Origin: Pseudonocardia ammonioxydans
Lineage (GTDB): Bacteria > Actinomycetota > Actinomycetes > Mycobacteriales > Pseudonocardiaceae
Length of the DNA: 64,000 nt
NCBI RefSeq assembly: GCF_900115005.1
Contig: NZ_FOUY01000032.1
Span: 1-64,000, forward strand
Reading direction: 5' to 3'
Below are positions 1 through 7,366 of this stretch, one piece after another. Numbering within the stretch: position 1 is the stretch's first letter; every line of letters begins with the position of its first letter. The notes beneath the pieces are model-generated. The model saw nothing but the letters and a program-made list of their open reading frames with translations, searched no databases and was not told the origin of the DNA. Position numbers and translations under genes: made by a program.

Positions 1-500
1 GCCAGGATGCGGTTCTTGAAGTCCGGGCGGGGATGGGCCTCGACCACCGCAGCGCGCTGCTGCTCGGAGAGCGCGTGGTAGCCGATGCCGAGCACGTCGA
101 GCTCCACACCCCGGGTGAGCAGGGCGATCTCGGGTGCCATGTGCAGCGGGATCTCCGGGGTGGTGTGCAGCGCGATCGCGGTCCACACCCGGTCCGCGCT
201 GTCGCCGGTGATGCCGTGGCCGTGCAGGAAGCGGCGGGCCTCGTCGGCGCCGTCGATCTCGAAGCGCTGGTCGGTGCGCCGGAACCGCTCGGTCAGCCCG
301 AGGTCGTGGAACATCGCGCCGATGTAGAGCAGCTCGGGGTCGAACTCCAGGCCCTGCTCGCGTCCGCGCAGTGCCCCGAAGACGTAGACCCGCCGTGAGT
401 GGTCGAACAGCAGCGGTGACGCCGTGTCGCGGACCAGTTCCGTCGCCTCCCGCGCCACCGTGCTGTCCGGAATGGTGATGCCTGCAATGGACCGGCTCAT
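1..500 (-). CDS. HD-domain hydrolase, C-terminus cut by window edge
   Basis: Reading leftward from ATG at 498-500, an open frame of 166 codons runs off the left edge without a stop. It begins MSRSIAGITIPDSTVA and contains the HD-superfamily landmarks: an early His in DHSRRVYVFG, then IGAMFHDLGL (the His-Asp metal pair) and a later His in ALHTTPEIP. The order and spacing resemble cyanamide hydratase-like HD phosphohydrolases, a family assignment made by eye. A Shine-Dalgarno GGAGGG sits about 7 bases before the ATG. The gene is divergent from the GlxA-type regulator at 601, which may control it. The substrate cannot be told from the sequence. Confidence 0.8.
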   Translation of the reverse strand, partial: MSRSIAGITIPDSTVAREATELVRDTASPLLFDHSRRVYVFGALRGREQGLEFDPELLYIGAMFHDLGLTERFRRTDQRFEIDGADEARRFLHGHGITGDSADRVWTAIALHTTPEIPLHMAPEIALLTRGVELDVLGIGYHALSEQQRAAVVEAHPRPDFKNRIL

Positions 501-600
501 CCGATGTCCCTCCGACGTCTGATCGATGTGCCCTCGATCCTTCCTCCGTCGGCTACCGTGCAGCCATGTCCTTCCAGCCGTATACCACACAGTTCCGGAC

Positions 601-1548
601 ATGCACCGGATAGCGTTCGTCGTCTTCGACGGCGTGACGATGCTCGACGTGAGCGGCCCGGGCGAGGTGCTGCACCAGGCGTCCCGGGCCGGTCGTCCCT
701 ATGCCACGACGCTGGTCTCGCCGTGCGGCGGGACCGTGACGACGTCGTCGGGACTCGCGCTGGCGGGCACCGTCAGGGCAGCCGAGGCCGGTCCCGTGGA
801 CTCGCTGGTGGTCGCCGGCGGCGACCGGCTCGTCGACCTCCCCGTCGACACCGAACTGCTCGGCGTGGTGCGCGCCCTCGCCGAGCGGTCCGCACGGATC
901 GCGTCGGTGTGCACCGGCGCCTTCCTGCTGGCCGAGGCCGGGTTCCTCGACGGCAGGCGGGCCACGACGCACTGGCGGCACGCCCGCACGCTGGCCCGCC
1001 GCTATCCGCGGGTCCGGGTGGAGCCCGACGTCATCCACGTGCGCGACGGGCGGTGCATCACCTCGGCGGGGGTCACCGCCGGCATCGACCTCGCCCTGTC
1101 CCTGGTGGAGGACGACCACGGCGCGGACGTGACCCGCGAGATCGCCCGCGAGCTGGTGGTGTTCCTGCAGCGTCCGGGCGGCCAGTCCCAGTACTCCACG
1201 ACGACGGGGGTGCCGCCGGCCCGGAGCAGGCTGCTGCGTGCGGTGACCGACGCGGTCCTCGCCGACCCGGCAGGCGAGCACGACCTCCCCGCGATGGCGG
1301 CGACCGCGGCCGTCAGCCCGCGGCACCTGAGCCGCCTGTTCCAGGCCGAACTGGACACCACGCCGGCGCGGTGGGTCGAGGGCATCCGGCTCGACCGCGC
1401 CCAGCGGCTCCTGCTCGAGGGCCGGACGGTCTCGGCCGCGGCCCGGCACAGCGGCTTCGGCAACGACGAGACGCTGCGCCGGGTCTTCGCGCGGCACGTG
1501 GGCATCACGCCGACCGAGTACCGGAAGCGGTTCACCACGACCCGCTGA
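601..1548 (+). CDS. GlxA-family transcriptional regulator (DJ-1/PfpI plus AraC HTH)
   Basis: A 315-residue protein. Residues 1 to about 175 form a DJ-1/PfpI-like class I amidotransferase fold, with the nucleophile-elbow Cys near residue 104 (SVCTGAFLL). The C-terminal third is an AraC-type double helix-turn-helix (LSRLFQAELDTTPARWVEGIRL, then the second HTH ending GITPTEYRKRF). Such proteins regulate amino-acid-derivative or quaternary-amine catabolism in other bacteria; the ligand here is unknown. I chose ATG 601 because the DJ-1 fold starts immediately (MHRIAFVVFDG); an in-frame ATG at 526 would add 25 unrelated residues. No clear ribosome site precedes it. It is divergent from the HD-domain gene. 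Confidence 0.85.
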   Translation: MHRIAFVVFDGVTMLDVSGPGEVLHQASRAGRPYATTLVSPCGGTVTTSSGLALAGTVRAAEAGPVDSLVVAGGDRLVDLPVDTELLGVVRALAERSARIASVCTGAFLLAEAGFLDGRRATTHWRHARTLARRYPRVRVEPDVIHVRDGRCITSAGVTAGIDLALSLVEDDHGADVTREIARELVVFLQRPGGQSQYSTTTGVPPARSRLLRAVTDAVLADPAGEHDLPAMAATAAVSPRHLSRLFQAELDTTPARWVEGIRLDRAQRLLLEGRTVSAAARHSGFGNDETLRRVFARHVGITPTEYRKRFTTTR

Positions 1549-1728
1549 CCGTCCGCACCCGCTGACCGTCCGCGTCGCGCTCGGCGCGGACGGCGACCGG
1601 CCGGCGCCCACCGGCGTGCCGCAGCGGCGCGGGAATCCGCCGGTTATGCCGCCATCGCCCGGTGACGCACCGTCGGGCGCAGCTCGTCCACGTATTCGGC
1701 GAATGAGTCCGAAATGATGAGTAACCAC

Positions 1729-1795
1729 ACGGAAAGTAATGTCGCCGCACGATGGTGTTCCCGGGTTTGAGCGGACCGATTCGGCTCGATACGTT
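1729..1795 (+). promoter_or_regulatory. Promoter and bipartite upstream motif, copy A
   Basis: ACGGAAAGTAAT (1729-1740) and CGATGGTG (1750-1757) lie upstream of a sigma-70-like promoter TTGAGC (1767-1772), 17 bases, TACGTT (1790-1795). The same two motifs with identical spacing, followed by another 17-base-spacer promoter, recur before the paralogous gene at 2558, which supports function. The rest of 1549-1728 holds only a short direct repeat (CGCTGACCGTCCGC, 1558-1574 region) and no gene. Confidence 0.55.
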
Positions 1796-1808
1796 TGGCG
1801 CAGCCGGC

Positions 1809-1841
1809 GCGGGCTCCCCCCTTTTGTCAACGTGCCGGCAG
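1809..1841 (+). promoter_or_regulatory. Conserved 5' leader block, copy A
   Basis: GGGCTCCCCC, then CTTTTGTCA, then CGTGCCGGCAG are nearly identical to 2476-2509 before the paralogue. By the predicted promoter the transcript starts near 1802, so this lies in the first 40 bases of an untranslated leader of about 80 bases. Conservation exceeds that of surrounding DNA. It could be an RNA-level control element or an operator just downstream of the start point. It matches no RNA family I recognise. Confidence 0.45.
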
Positions 1842-1883
1842 ATGCCCGAGGCAACGGCCTCGTGACTCGTCAGGAGAAGAACT

Positions 1884-2237
1884 GTGCTGAAGAAGAAGGC
1901 TGGCATCCTCGCCGCGACGTCCGTCGCGGGCCTGCTCGCGCTGTCCCCGATCGCGTTCGCCGGCAACGACGGTGACGCCATCGACAAGAGCGCCGAGGGC
2001 GTCGTCGCGGGTGCCAACGGCAACAACGCCGAGGTCCCGGTCCAGGCGTGCAACAACAACGTCCCGGTCAACGTCCTGGGCGTCCAGGTCCCGGTCGAGG
2101 ACGCGGCCGCGGGCAACGGCCTGACCGGCGGCGCCGGCATCGCGGGCGAGGGCAAGGCCAAGTCGGGCGACTCGGTCAGCGACCAGTCCGACAACTGCGG
2201 CCAGGAGGCCGGCACCGGCGACGCGGTCAGCGACTGA
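1884..2237 (+). CDS. Small secreted chaplin-like protein 1
   Basis: A 117-residue precursor with a Lys-rich start (MLKKKAG), a hydrophobic core and a signal-peptidase site after SPIAFA near residue 28. The mature part is Gly/Asn/Asp rich and carries GNNAEVPVQACNNNVPVNVL, which resembles the core of the chaplin (DUF320) domain (VPV.VPVNVCGNT), with a second Cys near the C-terminus (DNCGQE), so one disulfide is possible. Chaplins coat aerial hyphae; the role here is inferred. The start is GTG at 1884, 8 bases after CAGGAGAAG. The gene at 2558 is a tandem paralogue with duplicated control regions. Confidence 0.7.
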   Translation: MLKKKAGILAATSVAGLLALSPIAFAGNDGDAIDKSAEGVVAGANGNNAEVPVQACNNNVPVNVLGVQVPVEDAAAGNGLTGGAGIAGEGKAKSGDSVSDQSDNCGQEAGTGDAVSD

Positions 2238-2255
2238 TCCTCGTCGAAGCTCGGC

Positions 2256-2292
2256 GTGCCCCCGCCGACCGTGCGCGGTCGGTCGGGGGCAC
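2256..2292 (+). terminator. Rho-independent-type hairpin after chaplin-like gene 1
   Basis: GTGCCCCCG.CGACCG pairs with CGGTCGG.CGGGGGCAC around a TGCG loop (about 16 pairs, one mismatch). There is no U-tract, as is usual in actinobacteria. It resembles the hairpin at 2980-3014, so terminators were duplicated with the genes. Confidence 0.65.
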
Positions 2293-2394
2293 GTCCGTGT
2301 CCGGCCCACCCGGGTGATCACCCGGCGTCGACCACGGGGCCGGATGCACCCGGTTCGGGTCATCGGAAGAAGACCCGATCGGACGAATAACGAA

Positions 2395-2461
2395 ACGGAA
2401 AGTAATTCTGCCACCCGATGGTGGTAGATAAATTGTTTCGCCCGGCCGTGGCAGCTAGATT
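2395..2461 (+). promoter_or_regulatory. Promoter and bipartite upstream motif, copy B
   Basis: ACGGAAAGTAAT (2395-2406) and CGATGGTG (2416-2423) are followed by TTGTTT (2433-2438), 17 bases, TAGATT (2456-2461). Distances between motif halves and between promoter hexamers equal those of copy A at 1729-1795, although the sequence in between has diverged. The 2238-2557 interval holds only this, the terminator and the leader block. Confidence 0.55.
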
Positions 2462-2475
2462 GCCGGGCAGTCGGT

Positions 2476-2509
2476 GCGGGCTCCCCCTTTTGTCAGCGTG
2501 CCGGCAGGT
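2476..2509 (+). promoter_or_regulatory. Conserved 5' leader block, copy B
   Basis: GCGGGCTCCCCC, TTTTGTCA and CGTGCCGGCAG repeat the block at 1809-1841 with one base length difference. It starts about 20 bases after the -10 hexamer TAGATT and about 80 bases before the GTG start, so it should lie in the mRNA leader. Confidence 0.45.
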
Positions 2510-2557
2510 ACCCGGGACCGTCCCTGCGCGGGCTCGACACTCATCAGGAGAAGAACT

Positions 2558-2962
2558 GTGCTGAAGAAGGCCGGAATCATCGTCGCGGCGTCTGCCGCAT
2601 CCCTGCTCGCCGCCTCCCCGCTCGCGTTCGCTGGCGACTACGCCGCGGAGAAGACCGACAAGTCCGACGGTGGCAAGCACCAGGGCGGCGACGACGGCGG
2701 CAAGATCGACAAGGGCGCCGAGGGCGGCCTCATCGGCGGCCTGAGCGGCAACAACGTCAACGTGCCGATCCAGGTCTGCAACAACAACATCCCGGTCAAC
2801 GTCCTGGGCGCGCAGGCCCCGATCGAGGACCTGGGCCTGCTGAACGGCCTCACCGGCGCCCTGAACATCGGCGGCGAGTCCAAGGCCAAGTCGGGCGACT
2901 CGACGACCGACCAGTCCGACAGCTGCGGCCAGGCCTCCGGCTCGGGCGACTCGATCGGCTGA
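2558..2962 (+). CDS. Small secreted chaplin-like protein 2
   Basis: A 134-residue paralogue of the 1884-2237 product. The signal peptide (MLKKAGIIVAASAASLLA, cleavage after PLAFA) is followed by an insertion rich in Lys, Asp and Gly that copy 1 lacks, then GNNVNVPIQVCNNNIPVNVL and a closing SCGQ Cys. The Cys pair and NNxPVNVLG core match copy 1. I chose GTG 2558 because CATCAGGAGAAGAACT ahead of it is the same ribosome site as in copy 1; the upstream in-frame ATG-side residues match nothing in copy 1. Secreted, possibly surface-associated; function inferred from the chaplin-like core only. Confidence 0.7.
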   Translation: MLKKAGIIVAASAASLLAASPLAFAGDYAAEKTDKSDGGKHQGGDDGGKIDKGAEGGLIGGLSGNNVNVPIQVCNNNIPVNVLGAQAPIEDLGLLNGLTGALNIGGESKAKSGDSTTDQSDSCGQASGSGDSIG

Positions 2963-2979
2963 TCACCGCCACTGCCGTC

Positions 2980-3014
2980 GTGCCCCCGTCGACCCCTCGG
3001 GTCGGCGGGGGCAC
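2980..3014 (+). terminator. Terminator hairpin after chaplin-like gene 2
   Basis: GTGCCCCCGTCGAC (2980-2993) pairs with GTCGGCGGGGGCAC (3001-3014), one mismatch, 7-base loop. It lies between convergent genes and may also stop the P-type ATPase transcript that ends at 3051. Confidence 0.65.
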
Positions 3015-3050
3015 ACGCATGTGGAGGTCCGTGCGGTGACCCCTGCCCGG

Positions 3051-5546
3051 TCACCGGGCGCCGGCCGCCCGCGCGCGGGCGAGCTTGCGCACCTCGATCC
3101 ACGACACCGCGACGACCGGGACCAGCACCGTCGCCGCCCACTGCGGCCCGGTGAGCGGCTCCAGCCGCAGCACCTCCCGCAGCACCGGCACGGTCATGAT
3201 GGCCACGGCGGCCAGCGCGGTGACCACCGTCCACACCGGAAGGAACCGGTTGGACAGCAGCCCCGCCCGCAGCAGCGGCGTGCGCTCGGTCCGCATCACC
3301 CAGGCCAGGGCGAGGTAGCCGGAGAGCCAGCCGAGGAACGCGACCGTCTGCGAGCCGGTCACCAGGTACAACCCGCCGACGGCGACGAGCAGCGACGCCC
3401 CGCCCGCCACCAGGTCCGCCACCAGGGGGCGGTCCAGGAAGCGTGCCGCCGGGTCGCGGGGCCGGCGGTCCATCGCGTCGCGCTCGGCGGGTTCCGCGGC
3501 GAACGTCGCGCTGCCGGCGATGTCCATGAACATCTCCAGCACGACGATGTGGATCGGGGCGAACGGGATCGCGGGCCCGGCGACGACCCCGGTCACCGCG
3601 GTCGCCACCAGACCGACCTTGCAGGCCAGGTAGTACCGGACGCCCTTGCGCAGGTTGTCGTGCAGGGTGCGGCCCTCGCGCAGTGCGCGGGTGAGGGTGG
3701 AGACGTCGTCGTCGGCGAGGACGAGGTCGGCGGCCTCCCGCGCGACGTCGGTCCCGGACGCTCCCATCGCGACGCCGACGTCGGCGCGCGCCAGTGCCGG
3801 CGCGTCGTTGACGCCGTCCCCGGTCACCGCGACGACCTCCCCGCGGGCCTGCAGCGCCTCGACCAGGCGCAGCTTGTTCTCGGGGGTGACCCGGGCGAAC
3901 AGCGACGTCCGGGCGACGGCAGTGGCCAGCGCGTCGTCGTCGAGCCGGTCCAGCTCCCGGCCGGTGAGCAGGTCCGCGCCGCCGATCCCGACCCGTGCGG
4001 CGAGCGCGCGGGCCGACGCCGGGTGGTCACCGGTCACCATCAGCACCCGGATCCCGGCCCGCTGTACGGCCGCCACCGCCTGCGCGGCACCGTCGCGGGG
4101 CGGGTCGGTCAGCCCGACGAGCCCGGCCGGGACGAGGTCGCGCTCGGCCTCGTCGGCGGTCTCCGGCACCCCGGACGCCCGCCGAGTCGCCACCGCGATC
4201 ACCCGCAGTCCCTGGCCCGCCATCCGTTCCGCGCGGTCGAGCAGGGGCCGGTCCGCGTCCCGGCAGCGGCCGAGCACCGACTCCGGTGACCCCGTGGTGA
4301 TCACCAGGCCGTCGGCGATCACCACCGTCATCGACTCGCGCACGGGGTCGAAGGCGAAGCGCTGCACCGGTTCCCCGGGCAGGACCAGCCCACGCTCGCG
4401 GGCAGCCACCAGGAACGCCACATCGGTCGGGTCGCCCGACCAGCCACCGCCCGGCTCGGCAACGGCCTCGGTGCAGGTCGCCCCGAGCGCGATCAGCTCG
4501 TCCGCGCCGACCCCGACCGGGACGGTCCGCGCGACCGCCATGCGGTTCTCGGTCAGCGTCCCGGTCTTGTCGGTCGCGAGCACCGTGACCGTGCCCAGCG
4601 TCTCCGCCGCCCGCAGCCGCCGGACCAGCCCGCGCCGCCGGGACAGCCGGTAGGCGCCCAGCCCGAGGACCAGGCTGATGATGATCGGGAGTTCCTCGGG
4701 GATCGTCGCGAACGCCAGGGTCAGCCCGGTCAGGACCATCTCGCGCCACGGCTGGCCGGTCAGCACGCCGATCAGCGGCACGAGCACGCTGAACCCGATC
4801 GCGAGCGTGGCCAGCGCCGCCGAGAGCTCGCGCATGGCCTGCTGCAGCGCGGTGCGCGGTGGCTTCGCGGCGAGGACGAGGCCGGTGATGCGGCCCAGCT
4901 CGGTGGCCGTCCCGGTGGCGACGACGACGCCGTGGCCGCGTCCGGCCATCACCGTCGTCCCGGCGAAGGCGAGGTTGTCCCGGTCGCCGAGGCCGGTGTC
5001 GGCGTCGAGGACCCGCCCGGCGTCCTTCGGGGCGGCGACGGGCTCGCCGGTGAGCGCGGCCTCGTCGACCCGCAGTCCCCAGGTCTCGGTGAGCCGGACG
5101 TCGGCGGGGACGCGTGCCCCGGCGGCCAGCGGGACGACGTCCCCCGGGACGATCTCCTCGACCGGGACCGACGTCACCCGCCCGTCGCGCAGCACCGGCG
5201 CCGTCGGCGCGGTCAGCCGGCCGAGCGCGGCGATCACCGACTTCGCCCGGAACTCGGCGAACACCTCGACCAGCACCACCGCGGCGATGATCACGACGAT
5301 GGCGACGGTGTCACTCGGCCGGCCCCAGACGCCGTAGAGCACCGCGACCGCGACCAGCAGCAGCATCATCGGCTCGGTGATCTCGTCGGCGAGCACGTGG
5401 CCGAAGGTCACCCGGCGCGGCGCGACCCGGCGGTTCGGGCCGTGGCGGGCCAGCCGGTCCGCGGCCTCGGCAGCGCCGAGGCCGCGGGTGAGGTCGGTGC
5501 CGTGGTGCTCCGCGACCGCGTCGGCGGGCGCGGAGTGCGCCTTCAT
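3051..5546 (-). CDS. Cation-transporting P-type ATPase
   Basis: An 831-residue P2-like transport ATPase. The N-terminal cation-ATPase domain is followed by two helices, the actuator domain with TGEP (about 166-169), a transmembrane pair bearing PEELP (283-287), the phosphorylation motif DKTGT with Asp near 326, the nucleotide-binding domain, the hinge MVTGDHPASA, GDGVNDAPAL, and four to six C-terminal helices. It couples ATP hydrolysis to cation export or uptake in the inner membrane; there is no CPx motif, so heavy-metal P1B type is unlikely and the ion is unknown. ATG 5546 is chosen because it overlaps the stop of the ChrB-like gene by 4 bases (ATGA), implying translational coupling. Confidence 0.88.
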   Translation of the reverse strand: MKAHSAPADAVAEHHGTDLTRGLGAAEAADRLARHGPNRRVAPRRVTFGHVLADEITEPMMLLLVAVAVLYGVWGRPSDTVAIVVIIAAVVLVEVFAEFRAKSVIAALGRLTAPTAPVLRDGRVTSVPVEEIVPGDVVPLAAGARVPADVRLTETWGLRVDEAALTGEPVAAPKDAGRVLDADTGLGDRDNLAFAGTTVMAGRGHGVVVATGTATELGRITGLVLAAKPPRTALQQAMRELSAALATLAIGFSVLVPLIGVLTGQPWREMVLTGLTLAFATIPEELPIIISLVLGLGAYRLSRRRGLVRRLRAAETLGTVTVLATDKTGTLTENRMAVARTVPVGVGADELIALGATCTEAVAEPGGGWSGDPTDVAFLVAARERGLVLPGEPVQRFAFDPVRESMTVVIADGLVITTGSPESVLGRCRDADRPLLDRAERMAGQGLRVIAVATRRASGVPETADEAERDLVPAGLVGLTDPPRDGAAQAVAAVQRAGIRVLMVTGDHPASARALAARVGIGGADLLTGRELDRLDDDALATAVARTSLFARVTPENKLRLVEALQARGEVVAVTGDGVNDAPALARADVGVAMGASGTDVAREAADLVLADDDVSTLTRALREGRTLHDNLRKGVRYYLACKVGLVATAVTGVVAGPAIPFAPIHIVVLEMFMDIAGSATFAAEPAERDAMDRRPRDPAARFLDRPLVADLVAGGASLLVAVGGLYLVTGSQTVAFLGWLSGYLALAWVMRTERTPLLRAGLLSNRFLPVWTVVTALAAVAIMTVPVLREVLRLEPLTGPQWAATVLVPVVAVSWIEVRKLARARAAGAR

Positions 5547-6106
5547 TCCGCCTGCGGGGGGACGTCGGGCGCGACGCCCTCGGCCCGGTAGACGCCCCCG
5601 GTGAACGCCTCGAGGGCGCGGACGCACCGGTCGAGCAGCTCCTCGGCGTCCTTGAGCCGCTCGTCCGGGAAGAAGTCGCGCGCGGTGATCTTGGCGAGCC
5701 AGCCGCGGAGCCGCTCGAGGTCCTGCTCGTTCTCCTCCAGCTCGGCGAAGGAGAAGTTGTCCCGTGCCGTCTCCTTCTCCAGCTCGGCGAGCAGCGCGTG
5801 GCCACGCTCGGCGAACTCGGCGAACTCCTTGCTCCGCTCGGCCCGGAAGCGGGCGACGATCTCGCCCTCGGTCTCCTCGTCCGCCCGGGTCACCTCGAGG
5901 GCGTACGCCGTCCCTCCGTGCCCGCGCACGTAGCCGACCAGCCCGTCGAAGAACTCCCGGTTCCCGGCGGTGCCGGGCAGCACCCAGGTGCCGTTCTGCA
6001 GGCCCACGGCGCCCGCCGCCTTGGCCCGCCGCCACAGCGTCACCCGCGGGCTCGACGGCGACGCCGGCAGCTGGGCGAGAAGCAGGACCCACCCCTCGGT
6101 TGGCAT
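5543..6106 (-). CDS. ChrB N-terminal-like protein
   Basis: A 187-residue protein beginning MPTEGWVLLLAQLPASPSSP. The pattern W.LLL..LP..PS..RV.LWRR.K..GA..L..G.W.LP, followed by a Gly-rich region and a basic helix (FRAERSKEFAEF), matches the N-terminal domain of chromate-resistance protein ChrB as I know it. The C-terminal half is acidic helix. ChrB can act as a chromate-responsive regulator next to chrA, but here the partner is a P-type ATPase whose start codon overlaps this stop codon. No chrA is present in the window. A palindrome at 6136-6149 just upstream is a plausible operator. Function in this setting is inferred. Confidence 0.7.
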   Translation of the reverse strand: MPTEGWVLLLAQLPASPSSPRVTLWRRAKAAGAVGLQNGTWVLPGTAGNREFFDGLVGYVRGHGGTAYALEVTRADEETEGEIVARFRAERSKEFAEFAERGHALLAELEKETARDNFSFAELEENEQDLERLRGWLAKITARDFFPDERLKDAEELLDRCVRALEAFTGGVYRAEGVAPDVPPQAE

Positions 6107-6135
6107 GCGGCGACGCTACACCGGATCGATCGGAT

Positions 6136-6149
6136 GCAACATGTGTTGC
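6136..6149. promoter_or_regulatory. Palindromic operator candidate between ChrB-like and AKR genes
   Basis: GCAACATGTGTTGC is a perfect inverted repeat (GCAACA, TG, TGTTGC) in the 95-base divergent promoter region. It could be bound by the ChrB-like protein or another regulator of the ATPase operon. Confidence 0.45.
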
Positions 6150-6201
6150 GCAGGAACGGCCCTGGTGGCCGGGTGCGCGGCGGGCGCGGGAGGCTGTGCC
6201 C

Positions 6202-7164
6202 ATGCCGCATCCCGTCTCCCGGCTCGGCCTCGGCCTGGCAGCGATCGCCCGCCCCGCCTACATCACCTCCGGGCGCGCGTCCGGGCTCGGTGCCGACCGC
6301 GACGTCGCCACGTTGCGCGCCCGCACCCGGGAGCTGCTCGACACCGGACACGCGGCGGGCATCCGCTACCTCGACGTCGCGCGCTCCTACGGGCGCGCCG
6401 AGGAGTTCCTGGCCGGCTGGCTGGCCGACCGCCCGGAGGTCGACGACGTCGAGATCGGCTCCAAGTGGGGCTACCGCTACGTGGGCGGCTGGCGGATGGA
6501 CGTCGAGAAGCACGAGGTCAAGGACCACTCGCTGGACGCGTTCACCGAGCAGTACGCGCAGAGCCGCGAGCTGCTCGGCGACCGGCTCGGCATCTACCAC
6601 GTGCACTCCGCGACGCTGGACACCGGCGTGCTCGACGACGTCCGCGTGCACCGCGCCCTGTCCCACCTGCGCGACGCCGGGGTCCGGGTCGGGGTCTCCA
6701 CGTCCGGCCCGGCCCAGGCCGAGGCCGTCCGGCGGGCACTCGAGGTCCGGGTCGACGGGGAGCCGCTGTTCACCTCGTTCCAGTCCACCTGGAACCCGCT
6801 GGAGCCCTCGGCCGGCCCGGCGCTCGCCGAGGCCGCGGACTCCGGCGCCCGGGTGATCCTCAAGGAGGTCTTCGCGAACGGGCGTCTGGCCCCCGGCGGC
6901 GACGACGGCACCCCCGGTGCCCGGGCCGCCGCGGACCTGGCCGACCGGGTCGGGGCGCCGCTGGACCGGGTCGCCGTCGCCGCCGCGCTGGCCAACCCGT
7001 GGGCGTGGCGGGTCCTGCTCGGACCGGTCGGGAAGGGACAGCTGGAGTCCAACGCGGCCGCCGCCGGGTGGACGTTGCCGTCCGGTGTGGAGGGCGAGCT
7101 GGCCCGACTCGCCGAGGAGCCGGAGCAGTACTGGGCGACCCGCTCGGCACGCCCCTGGGCCTGA
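6202..7164 (+). CDS. Aldo/keto reductase family oxidoreductase
   Basis: A 320-residue TIM-barrel protein. Visible family landmarks are the early Asp-Tyr region (YLDVARSYGRAEEFLAGWL, catalytic Asp and Tyr), Lys in EIGSKWGYRY, His in YHVHSAT, and late barrel strands (VSTSG, FQSTWNPLEP, ILKEVFANGR). It should reduce aldehydes or ketones with NADPH, or the reverse; substrate unknown. ATG 6202 follows GGGAGGCTGTGCCC. It is divergent from the ChrB-like operon and shares its short promoter region. Confidence 0.82.
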   Translation: MPHPVSRLGLGLAAIARPAYITSGRASGLGADRDVATLRARTRELLDTGHAAGIRYLDVARSYGRAEEFLAGWLADRPEVDDVEIGSKWGYRYVGGWRMDVEKHEVKDHSLDAFTEQYAQSRELLGDRLGIYHVHSATLDTGVLDDVRVHRALSHLRDAGVRVGVSTSGPAQAEAVRRALEVRVDGEPLFTSFQSTWNPLEPSAGPALAEAADSGARVILKEVFANGRLAPGGDDGTPGARAAADLADRVGAPLDRVAVAAALANPWAWRVLLGPVGKGQLESNAAAAGWTLPSGVEGELARLAEEPEQYWATRSARPWA

Positions 7165-7366
7165 TCGGACACCGGCGTTCGGGGGACCCTGGCGCGTTTC
7201 CCGGCGGAATACCGTTCCCCCGGACGCCCGCGCTCGTTTACCTTCCAGCCACCTGACGGTCGACGGCCCGACGCGCCCCCCTAGCCTTCCGTGGTGCCGA
7301 ACACGCGGAAACGCGGGGGCGCGGCCGATCGGATCGTCCGGCCCGGCCGCGCATGAGGAGGGGGAC

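Noticed and set aside
553-1854. Long minus-strand frame opposite the GlxA-type gene
   Set aside because: It is the antisense shadow of a high-GC coding gene, with no domain and no coherent start.
3051-6203. A single 1050-residue frame covering the P-type ATPase and upstream DNA
   Set aside because: The part before the ATPase is an Arg/Gly/Pro-rich shadow of the ChrB-like gene in another frame; the ATPase fold starts at ATG 5546.
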